A stretch of DNA of 64,000 bases from Aristolochia californica (Eukaryota > Streptophyta > Magnoliopsida > Piperales > Aristolochiaceae). The stretch is from positions 15,342,164 to 15,406,163 of the forward strand of contig JARWKL010000005.1 in the NCBI GenBank assembly GCA_029961685.1, in the 5' to 3' direction. Every line of letters begins with the position of its first letter. Position 1 is the stretch's first letter. A model generated the notes under the pieces. It did no database searches and was not told where the DNA came from. It saw only the letters and a program-made list of their open reading frames with translations. The translations under genes and the position numbers were made by a program. Below, piece after piece: positions 50,747 to 61,758 of this stretch.

Positions 50747-52740
50747 GGCTATATTTTTGTATGAAATGACTCATGGATTGCTATTTAACACTCAGTTAAA
50801 AATCCACTGCCACCAATTTTTCCCGACCATTGCAAAACCTAGGATATAAAAATTAAAAACAGCTTACAATCCCTAAAAATTATGGACACTCTTTGGAATT
50901 ATCTCTCCCGACAATTGTGCATTGTGCTTTTCCATTTTAGATGTACACTTTTTTTTTAAATCAGAACTTTGACTTTTCGCTCTCCCTTCATCCCGAAAAC
51001 AAACAAGGCAAAAAGCTTACAACAAAATGAAAATTTTATAGTTGATGTATGGAAGAAATTTAAAACAATATCAGATGTAAATAAAGAAAATTTATTCAGC
51101 CAACACAAATGAACACAAAAGTTTTGTTATCCAATTTTGGGAAATTCCACTAGTTTAACCCTAATAGCTTGGCATTTTGCAAGAAAGAGATTTCATCCAC
51201 ACATGTTTTAAAAACGGATATGCATGTTTGAAACATGTTAAAGATGCAAATGAGCTATGGATGCAAAGCTTTTAAAGAGAATAACAAACGCTCTTTAAAT
51301 TCTCAAGTGAACTTGCAATGGGATATTTACCCGAGTCAAACATCCTATTATTTTGCAGATTTGCAAAAAGCTGACCTAATTAATGATAGATGATTGTAAT
51401 GTCATTTATCATGCGTAACGAGCTATATTTTTCTATGAAATGACATATGGATTGCGATTCAACACTCAGTTAAAAATCCTCCGCAACCCATTTTTCCCGA
51501 CGATTGCAAAACCTGAGATATAAAAACGAAAAGGTGCTTACAATCCCTAAAAATTACAGACACTCTTTGGAATTATCTCTCTCTACATATGTGCATTGTG
51601 CATTTCCGTTTTAGATGTACACATTTTTCTTAAATCAAAACTTCGAGTTTTTCGCTCTCCCTTCATCCCGTAAACTAAAAAGGAAAATAGATCACAGCAA
51701 AATGAAAATTTCATAGTAGATGTACGGAAAAAGTTTAAAACAATAAAAAAAGTAAATGAAGAAAATTTATTCACACACCACAATTGAACACAAAAGTTTT
51801 GTTATCCATGTTTGGGAAATTCCACTAGTCCAAAACTAATATCTTGGAATTTTACATGAAGGAGATTTTTTCTACACATGATTTAAAAATGGATATGCAT
51901 GCCCGAAACATGTTAATGATTCAAATGACCTATGGATCAAAAGCTTTTAAAGAGAATAACAAACGCTCATTAAATTCTCAAGTGAACGTGCGGTGGGATA
52001 TTTGCCCGAGTCAAACAAGCCATTATTTTGCCCATATTCAAAAAGTTGACCTAACAATCATAGATGATTGTAAAGTGATTTGTCATGTGTAATGGGCTAT
52101 ATTTTTGTACGACATGACATATGGATTTGAAGTCAACACTCAGTTAAAAATTTGCCCGCCTCCCCCATTTCCGAAAGAGTGCATGCGATCCCTAAAACAT
52201 ATAGACACTCTTTGGAAATATCTCTTTCTACATTTGTGCATTGTGCATTTCCATTTTAGATGTACACTTTTTTCATAGATCAGAACTTTGAGTTTTCGCT
52301 CCTCCTTTATCCTGTAAACAAAAAAGACAAAAAAGATCACAACAAAATAAAAATTTTATAGTTGATGTGTGGAAAATATTTAAAATAATAACTAATGTAA
52401 ATAAAAAATATCTATTCACACACCACAAATGAACACAAAAGTTTTGTTATCCAAGTTTGGGAAATTCCATTAGTCCAACCCTATTAAGCTTGGAATCTTA
52501 TATGAAGGAGATTTTTTCTACGCATGTTTTAAAAATGGATATGCATGATTGAAACATGTTAAAGATTCAAATGACCTATGGATCCAAAGGTTTTAAAGAG
52601 AATAACTAACCCTCATTAAATTCTCAAGTGAACGTGCGGTGGGATATTTACCCGAGTCTAACAAGTCATTATTTTGCCCATTTTCAAAAATTTGATCTAA
52701 CAATCATAGATGATTGTAAAGTGATTTATGATGCATAACG
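50747..52740 (+). repeat. HOR unit A-B-C (copy 1 of five-monomer duplication)
   Basis: Monomers: A 50747-51420, B 51421-52094, C 52095-52740. Private markers are GCTATTTAACACTCAG, ATTCAGCCAACAC, AGCTTGGCATTTTG, GCTCTTTAAATTC (A), CACATGATTTAAAAATGG and GGATCAAAAGC (B), and TTTTCATAGATCAGAAC (C). C has a 30-bp deletion near 52,171 (CCATTTCC joins GAAAGAGTGC). Confidence 0.88.
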
Positions 52741-54087
52741 GGCTATATTTTTGTATGAAATGACTTATGGATTGCAATTCAACAGTCAGTTAAAAATCCA
52801 CCCCACCAATTTTTCCCGACGATTGCAAAACCTGAGATATAAAAACTAAAAAGAGCTTACAATCCCTAAAAATTACAAATACTCTTTGGAATTATCTCTC
52901 CCTACAATTGCGCATTGTGCTTTTCCATTTTAGATGTACACTTTTTTCTTAAATCAAAACTTTGACTTTTCGCTCTTCCTTCATCCCGAAAACAAACAAG
53001 GCAAAAATCTTACAACAAAATGAAAATTTTATAGTTGATGTATGGAAGAAATTTAAAAAAATAATAGATATAAATAAGGAAAATTTATTCACCCAACATT
53101 AATGAACACAAAAGTTTTGTTATCCAATTTTGGGAAATTCGACTAGTTTAACCCTAATAGCTTGGAATTTTGCAAGAAAGAGATTTCGTCCACACATGTT
53201 TTAAAAATGGATATGCATGTTTGAAACATGTTAAAGATAAAAATGAGCTATGGATTCAAATCTTTAAAAGAGAATAACAAACACTCATTAAATTCTCAAG
53301 TGAACTTGCGGTGGGATATTTACCCGAGTCAAACATGCCATTATTTTGCCCATTTGCAAAAAGCTGACATAATTAATCATAGATGGTTGTAATGTGATTT
53401 ATCTTGTGTAACGGGCTATATTTTTGTATGAAATGACTTATGGATTGCAATTCAACACTCAGTTAAAAATCCTCCGCAACCCATTTTTCCCGACGATTGC
53501 AAAACCTGAAATATAAAAATGAAAAGGTGCTTACATTCCTTAAAAGTTACAGACACTCTTTGGAATTATCTCTCTCTACATATGTGCATTGTGAATTTCC
53601 GTTTTATATGTACACATTTTTCTTAAATCAAAACTTCGAGTTTTTCGTTCTCCCTTCATCCCATAAAAAAAAAAGGCAAATAGATTACAGCAAAATGAAA
53701 ATTTCATAGTTGATGTACGGAAAAAGTTAAAAAAAATAAAAAAACTAAATGAAGAAAATTTATTCACACACCACAAATGAACACAAAAGTTTGATTTATC
53801 CAAGTTTGGGAAATTTCATTAGTCCAAAACTACTATCTTGGAATTTTACATGAAGGAGATTTTTTTTACACATGTTTTGAAAATAAATATGCATCCCAGA
53901 AACATGTTAAAGATTTAAATGACCTATGGATCCAAAGCTATTAAAGAGAATAACAAACGCTCATTAAATTCTCAAGTGAACGTGGGTGGGATATTTACCC
54001 GAGTCTAACAAGTCATTATTTTGCCCATTTTCAAAAATTTGATTTAACAATCATAGATGATTAAAAAGTGATTGATCATGCGTAACG
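52741..54087 (+). repeat. A-(B/C hybrid), end of duplication copy 1
   Basis: A 52741-53413 has ATCCACCCCACC, CAACATTAATGAAC and GGCAAAAATCTTAC. The hybrid 53414-54087 is B (AGTTTGATTTATCC, CCAAAACTACTATC, GCTATTAAAGAG) until about 53,985 and then C (CGTGGGTGGG, ACCCGAGTCTAACAAG). Its B half matches the B at 56,769 and its C tail shares CGTGGGTGGG with the C at 57,445. Confidence 0.88.
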
Positions 54088-56096
54088 GGGTATATTTTTG
54101 TATGAAATGACTTATGGATTGCTATTTAACACTCAGTTAAAAATCCTCTGCCACCAATTTTTCCCGACGATTGCAAAACCTGGGATATAAAAACTAAAAA
54201 GAGCTTACAATCCCTAAAAATTACAGACACTCTTTGGAATTATCTCTCCCTACAATTGTGCATTGTGATTTTCCATTTTAGATGTACACTTTTTCCTTAA
54301 ATCAAAACTTTGACTTTTCGCTCTCCCTTCATCCCGAAAACAAACAAGGCAAAAAGCTTACAACAAAATGAAAATTTTATAGTTGATGTATGCAAGAAAT
54401 TTAAAACAATATCAGATGTAAATAAAGAAAATTTATTCAGCCAACACAAATGAACAGAAAAGTTTTGTTATCCAATTTTGGGAAATTCCACTAGTTTAAC
54501 CCTAATAGCTTGGCATTTTGCAAGAAAGAGATTTCATAAAAACGGATATGCATGTTTGAAACATGTTAAAGATGCAAATGAGCTATGGATGCAAAGCTTT
54601 TAAAGAGAATAACAAACGCTCTTTAAATTCTCAAGTGAACTTGCGGTGGGATATTTACCCGAGTCAAACATGCTATTATTTTGTAGATTTGCAAAAAGCT
54701 GACATAATTAATCATATATGATTGTAACGTCATTTATCATGCCTAACGGGCTATATTTTTCTATGAAATGACTTATAGATTGCAATTCAACACTCAGTTA
54801 AAAATCCTCCGCAACCCATTTTTCCCGACTATTGCAAAACCTGAGATATAAAAATGAAAAGGTGCTTACAATCCCTAAAAATTACAAACACTCTTTGGAA
54901 TTATCTCTCTCTACATAAGTGCATTGTGCATTTCCGTTTTAGATGTACACATTTTTCTTAAATCAAAACTTCGAGTTTTTCGCTCTCCCTTCATCCCGTA
55001 AACTAAAAAGGCAAATAGATCACAGCAAAATGAAAATTACATAGAAGATGTACGGAAAAAGTTTAAAACAATAAAAAAATTAAATGAAGAAAATTTATTC
55101 ACACACCACAATTGAACACAAAAGTTTTGTTATCCAAGTTTGGGAAATTCCACTAGTCCAAAACTAATATCTTGGAATTTTACATGAAGGAGATTTTTTC
55201 TACACATGATGATTTAAAAATGGATATGCATGCCAGAAACATGTTAATGATTCAAATGACCTATGGATCAAAAGCTTTTAAAGAGAATAACAAACGCTCA
55301 ATAAATTCTCAAGTGAACGTGCGGTGGGATATTTGCCCGAGTCAAACAAGCCATTATTTTGCCCATATTCAAAAAGTTGACCTAACAATCATAGATGATT
55401 ATAAAGTGATTTGTCATGTGTAATGGGCTATATTTTTGTACGAAATGACATATGGATTTGAAGTCCTCAGTTAAAAATAGCCCGCCTCCCCCATTTCCAG
55501 ACGATTGCAAAACCTTAGATATAAAAACGAAAGAGTGCATACGATCCCTAAAACATATAGACACTCTTTGGAAATATCTCTCTCTACATTTGTGCATTGT
55601 GCATTTGCATTTTAGATGTACACTTTTTTCATAGATCAGAACTTTGAGTTTTCGCTCCTCCTCCATCCCGTAAACAAAAAAGACAAAAAAGATCACACCA
55701 AAATAAAAATTTTATAGTTGATGTGTGGAAAATATTTAAAATAATAACTAATGTAAATAACGAATATCTATTCACACACCACAAATGAACACAAAAGTTT
55801 TGTTATCCAAGTTTGGGAAATTCCATTAGTCGAACCCTATTAAGCTTGGAATTTTACATGAAGGAGATTTTTTCTACGCATGTTTTAAAAATGGATATGC
55901 ATGCTTGAAACATGTTAAAGATTCAAATGACCTATGGATCCAAAGCTTTTAAAGAGAATAACAAACGCTCATTAAATTCTCAAGTGAACGTGCGGTGGGA
56001 TATTTACCCGAGTCTAACAAGTCATTATTTTGCCCATTTTCAAAAATTTGATCTAACAATCATAGATGATTGTAAAGTGATTTATCATGCGTAACG
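54088..56096 (+). repeat. HOR unit A-B-C (copy 2 of five-monomer duplication)
   Basis: Monomers: A 54088-54748, B 54749-55425, C 55426-56096. It shares the private markers of 50,747-52,740. Changes unique to this copy are a 13-bp loss in A near 54,538 (ATTTCAT joins AAAAACGG), a GAT duplication in B at ACATGATGATTT near 55,205 and loss of AACA in C at GAAGTCCTCAG near 55,463. Confidence 0.88.
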
Positions 56097-58117
56097 GGCT
56101 ATATTTTTGTATGAAATAACTTATGGATTGCAATTCAACAGTCAGTTAAAAATCCACCCCACCAATTTTTCCCGACCATTGCAAAACCTGAGATATAAAA
56201 ACTAAAAAGAGCTTACAATGCCTAAAAATTACAAATACTCTTAGGAATTATCTCTCCCTACAATTGCGCATTGTGCTTTTCCATTTTAGATGTACACTTT
56301 TTTCTTAAATCAAAGCTTTGACTTTTCTCTCTCCCTTCATCCCGAAAACAAACAAGGCAAAAATCTTACAACAAAATGAAAATTTTATAGTTGATGTATG
56401 GAAGAAATTTAAAAAAATAATAGATATAAATAAGGAAAATTTATTCACCCAACATTAATGAACACAAAAGTTTTGTTATCCAATTTTGGGAAATTCCACT
56501 AGTTTAACCTAATAGCTTGATAGTTTGCAAGAAAGAGATTTCGTCCACACATGTTTTAAAAATGGATATGCATGTTTGAAACATGTTAAAGATAAAAAGG
56601 AGCTATGGATTCAAAGCTTTAAAAGAGAATAACAAACGCTCATTAAATTCTCAAGTGAACTTGCAGTGGGATATTTACCCGAGTCAAACATGCCATTATT
56701 TTGCCCATAAGCAAAAAGAGTACATAATTAATCATAGATGATTGTAATGTGATTTATCTTGTGTAACGGGCTATATTTTTGTATGAAATGACTTATGGAT
56801 TGCAATTCAACACTCAGTTAAAAATCCTCCGCAACCCATTTTTCCCGACGATTGCAAAACCTGAAATATAAAAATGAAAAGGTGCTTACATTCCCTAAAA
56901 GTTACAGACACTCTTTGGAATTATCTCTCTCTACATATGTGCATTGTGCATTTCCGTTTTAGATGTACACATTTTTCTTAAATCAAAACTTCGAGTTTTT
57001 CGCTCTCCCTTCATCCCGTAAAAAAAAAAAGGCAAATCGATCACAGCAAAATGAAAATTTCATAGTTGATGTACGGAAAAAGTTTAAAACAATAAAAAAA
57101 CTAAATGAAAAAAATTTATTCACACACCACAAATGAACACAAAAGTTTGATTTATCCAAGTTTGGGAAATTCCGTTAGTCCAAAACTAATATCTAGGAAT
57201 TTTACATGAAGGAGATTTTTTCTACACATGTTTTGAAAATGGATATGCATGCCAGAAACATGTTAAAGATTCAAATGACCTATGGATCCAAAGCTATTAA
57301 AGAGAATAACAAACGCTCATTAAATTCTCAAGTGAACGTGCGGTGGGATATTTTCCCGAGTCAAACAAGCCATTATTTTGCCCATATTCAAAAAGTTGAC
57401 CTAACTATCATAGATGATTGTAAAGTGATTTGTCATGCGTAATGGGCTATATATTTGTAAGAAATGACTTATGGATTTCAAGTCAACACTCAGTTAAAAA
57501 TCGCCCGCCTCCCCCGTTACCCGACGATTGCAAAACCTTAGATATGAAAATGAAAGAGTGCATACGATCCCTAAAGCATACAGACACACTTTGGAAACAT
57601 CTCTCTCTACATTTGTGCATTGTGCATTTCCATTTTAGATGTACACTTTTTTCTTAAATCAGAACTTTGAGTTTTCGCTCCCCCTTCATCCCGTAAACAA
57701 AAAAGGCAAAAAAATCACAACAAAATAAAACTTTTATAGAGTATGTGTGGAAAATATTTAAAATAATAACTAATGTAAATAAAAAATATCTATTCACACA
57801 CCACAAATGAACACAAAATTTTTGTTATCCAAGTTTGGGAAATTCCATTAGTCCAACCCTATTAAGCTTGGAATTTTACATGAAGGAGATTTTTTCTACA
57901 CATGTTTTAAAAATGGATATACAGGCTTGAAACAAGTTATGGATTCAAATGACCTATGGATCCAAAGCTTTTACAGAGAATAACAAACGCTCATTAAATT
58001 CTCAAGTGAACGTGGGTGGGATATTTACCCGAGTCTAACAAGTCATTTTTTTGCCCATTTTCAAAAATTTGATCTAACAATCATAGATGATTGCAAATTG
58101 ATTTATCATGTGTAACG
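56097..58117 (+). repeat. HOR unit A-B-C, end of duplication copy 2
   Basis: Monomers: A 56097-56768, B 56769-57444, C 57445-58117. A and B pair with 52,741-53,985. C lies beyond the duplicated block and carries CGTGGGTGGG near 58,009, the variant also found in the C half of the hybrid at 53,414. Confidence 0.88.
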
Positions 58118-60119
58118 GGCTATATTTTTGTATGAAATGACTTATGGATTGCAATTCAACACTCAGTTAAAAATTGTCTGCCACCAATTTTTCCCGATGA
58201 TTGCAAAACCTGAGATATAAAAACTAAAAAGAGCTTACAATCCCTAAAAATTACAGACACACGTTGGAATTATCTCTCCCTACAATTGTGCATTATGATT
58301 TTCCATTTTAGATGTACACTTTTTTCATAAATCAAAACTTTGACGTTTCACTCTCCCTTCATCCCGAAAACAAACAAGGCAAAAAGCTTACAACAAAATG
58401 AAAATTTTATAGTTGATGTAAGCAAAAAATTTAAAACAATAAAAAATATAAATAAAGAAAATTTATTCTCCCAACACAAATGAACACAAAAGTTTTGTCA
58501 TCCAATTTTGGGAAATTCCACTAGTTTAACCCTAATAGCTTGGAATTTTGCAAGAAAGAGATTTCATCCACACATGTCTTAAAAATGGATATGCATGTTT
58601 GAAACATGTTAAAGATGCAAAGCTTTTAAAGAGAATAACAAACGCTCATTAAAGTCTCAAGTGAACTTGCGGTGGAATATTTACCCGAGTCAAACATGCC
58701 ATTATTTTGCCCATTTGCAAAAAGCTGACATAATTAATCATAGATGATTTTAATGTGATTTATAAGGCGTGAAGGGCTATATTTTTGTATGAAATAACTT
58801 ATGGATTGCAATTCAACACTCAGTTAAAAATCCTTCGCAACCCATTTTTCCCGACGATTGCAAAACCTGAGATATAAAAACGAAAAGGTGCTTACAATCC
58901 CTAAAAATTACAGACACTCTTTGGAATTATCTCTCTCTACATATGTGTATTGTGCATTTCTGTTTTAGATGTACACATTTTTCTTAACTCAGAACTTTGA
59001 GTTTTTCGCTCTGCCTTCATCCCGTAAACAAAAAAGGCAAATAGATCACAGCAAAATGAAAATTTCGGAGTTGATGTACGGAAAAATTTTGAAATAATAA
59101 AAAAAGTAAATGAAGAAAATTTATTAACACACCACAAATGAACACAAAAGTTTTGTTATCCAAGTTTGGGAAATTCCACTAGTCCAAAACTAATATCTTG
59201 GAATTTTACATGAAGGAGATTTTTTCTACACATGTTTTAATAATGGATATGCATGCCAGAAATATGTTAAAGATTCAAATGACCTATGGATCCAAAGCTT
59301 TTAAAGAGAATAACAAACGCTCGTTAAATTCTCTAGTGAACGTGCGGTGGGATATTTACCCGAGTCAAACAAGCCATTATTTTTCCCATATTGAAAAAGT
59401 TGAGCTAAAAATCATAGATGATTGTAAAGTGATTTGTCATGCGTAATGGCTATATTTTTTTTAGAAATCACTTATTGATTTGAATACAACACTCAGTTAA
59501 AAATTGCCCGCCTCCCCCGTTTCCCGACGATTGCAAAACCTTAGATATAAAAACGAAAGAGTGCATACGATCCCAACAACATGCAGACACTCTTTGGAAA
59601 TATCTCTCTCTACATTTGTGCATTCTGCATTTCCATTTTAGATGTACATTGTTTTCTTAAATCAGAACTTTGAGTTTTCGCTCCCCCTTCATCCCATAAA
59701 CAAAAAAGGCAAAAAAGATCACAACAAAATAAAAATTTTACAATTGATGTTAGGAAAATATTTAAAATAATTAGTGTAAATAAAAAATATCTATTCACAC
59801 GCCACAAATGAACACAAAAGTTTTGTTATCCAAGTTTGGGAAATTCCATTAGTCCAACCCTATTAAGCTTGGAATTTTACATGAAGGAGATGTTTTCTAC
59901 ACATGTTTTAAAAGTAGATATGCATGCTTGAAACATGTTAAAGATTCAAATGACCTATGGATCCAAAGATTTCAAAGAGAATAACAAACGCTCATTAAAT
60001 TCTCAAGTGAACGTGCGGTGGGATATTTACCCGAGTGTAACAAGTCATTATTTTGCCCATTTTCAAAAATTTGATCTAACAATCATAGATGATTGTTAAG
60101 TGATTTATCATGTGTAACG
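58118..60119 (+). repeat. HOR unit A-B-C
   Basis: Monomers: A 58118-58774, B 58775-59447, C 59448-60119. A has a 17-bp deletion at about 58,616 between two copies of GATGCAAA that flank the missing segment in other A monomers, the signature of replication slippage. B reverts to AAAAAGTTGAGC. C lost about 6 bp at AAATAATTAGTG near 59,767. Confidence 0.88.
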
Positions 60120-61753
60120 GGCTATATTTTTGTATGAAATGACTTATGGATTGCAATTCAACACTAAGTTAAAAATCCTCTGCCACCAATTTTTCCCCAC
60201 AATTGCAAAATCTGAGATATAAAAACTACAAACAACTTACAATTCCTAAAAATTACAGACACTCTTTGGAATTATCTCTCCCTGCAATTGTGCATTGTGA
60301 TTTTCCATTGTAGATGTACACTTTTTTCTTAAATCAAAACATTGACTTTTCGTTCTTCCTTCATCCTGAAAACAAACAAGGCAAAAAGCTTCCAACAAAA
60401 TGAAAATTTTATAGTTGATGTATGGAAAAAATTTAAAACAATAACAAATATGAATAAAGAAAATTTATTCACCCAACACAAATGAACACAAAAGTTTTGT
60501 TATCCAATTTTAGGAAATTCCACTAGTTTAACCCTAATAGCTTGGAATTTTGCAAGAAAGAGATTTCGTCCACACATGTTTTAAAAATGGATATGCATGT
60601 TTGAAACATGTTAAAGATGCAAATGAGCTATGGATGGAAAGCTTTTAAAGAGAATAACAAACGATCACTAAAATCTCAAGTGAACTTTGCGTGGGATATT
60701 TTACCCGAGTCAAAGATGCCATTATTTTTCCCATTTGCAAAAAGCTGACATAATTAATCATAGATGATTGTAATGTGATTTATCATGCGTAACGGGCTAT
60801 ATTTTTGTATGAAATGACTTATGGATTGCAATTCAACACTCAGTTAAAAATCCTCCGCAACCCATTTTTCCTGACGATTGCAAAACCTGAGATATAAAAA
60901 CGAAAAGGTGCTTACAATCCCTAAAAATTACAGACACTCTTTGGAATTATCTCTCTCTACATATGTGCATTGTGCATTTCCGTTTTAGATGTACACATTT
61001 TTCTTAAATCAAAACTTCGAGTTTTTCGCTCTCCCTTCATCCCGTGAACTTTTGATCATAGCAAAATGAAAATTTCATAGTTGATGTACGGAAAAAGTTT
61101 AAAAAAATAAAAAAATTAAATGAAGAAAATTTATTCACACACCACAAATGAACACAAAAGTTGTGTTATCCAAGTTTGGGAAATTCCACTAGTCCAAAAC
61201 TAATATCTTGGAATTTTACATGAAGGAGATTTTTTCTACACATGTTTTAAAAATGGATATGCATGCCAGAAACATGTTAAAGATTCAAATGACCTATGGA
61301 TCCAAAGCTTTTAAAGAGAATAACAAATTTTCATTAAATTCTCAAGTGAACGTGCGGTGGGATATTTGCCCGAGTCAAACAAGCCATTATTTTGCCCATA
61401 TTCAAAAAGTTGAGCTAACAATCATAGATGATTGTACAGTGATTTGTCATGCATAACGGGCTATATTTTTTTTAAGAAATGACTTATGGATTTGAAGTCA
61501 ACACTCAGTTAAAAATCGCCTGCCTCCCCCGTTTCCCGACGATTGCAAAACCTTAGATATAAAAACGAAAGAGTGCATACGATCCCTAAAACAACAGACA
61601 CTCTTTGGAAATATCTCTTTCTACATTTGTGCATTGTGCATTTCCATTTTAGATGTACACTTTTTTCTTAAATCAGAAGTTTGAGTTTTCGTTCCCCCTT
61701 CATCCCGTAAACAAAAAAAGGCAATAAAGGTCACAACAAAATAAAAATTTTAG
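60120..61753 (+). repeat. HOR unit A-B-(C truncated at inversion)
   Basis: Monomers: A 60120-60794, B 60795-61458, C 61459-61753. In B, CCCGTGAACTTTTGATCATAGC replaces the usual CGTAAACAAAAAAGGC and AAATAGATCACAGC, a compact indel near 61,045. C is normal for 295 bp, through AACAAAATAAAAATTTTA, and is then cut by the orientation switch. Confidence 0.88.
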
Positions 61754-61758
61754 CCTTT
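61748..61758. other. Orientation-switch joint between satellite blocks
   Basis: The + strand reads AATAAAAATTTTA of a C monomer, then AGCCTTTTATCATTTTTT, which is the reverse complement of the GGCAAA/poly-A region of the same satellite. The joint lies at 61,752-61,754. Both sides are at nearly the same monomer position (the stretch between GGCAAA and TTTTATAGTTG), so the two arms could pair with one another. No target-site duplication or transposon end is visible. Confidence 0.85.

Larger units (their letters stand above)
1..61753 (+). repeat. Satellite array, ~675-bp monomers, trimeric A-B-C higher-order repeat
   Basis: The GGCTATATTTTT box and all sequence after it recur about every 675 bp from base 1 to about 61,753, always in the same orientation. 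I place 94 monomers or monomer pieces. Alignment by eye shows three monomer types that normally follow one another as A-B-C, so near-identical sequence returns every ~2,023 bp. All types share one backbone, including CCCGACGATTGCAAAACC, CATTTTAGATGTACAC, the dyad ACAAAAGTTTTGT, a CGCTCATTAAATTCTCAAG stretch and the dyad AATCATAGATGATT, so they descend from one ancestral monomer. There are no unique-sequence gaps of any length and no inserted transposons in this span. Strand is arbitrary. The array is typical of eukaryotic heterochromatin; a centromeric role is possible but nothing here proves it. Confidence 0.97.
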
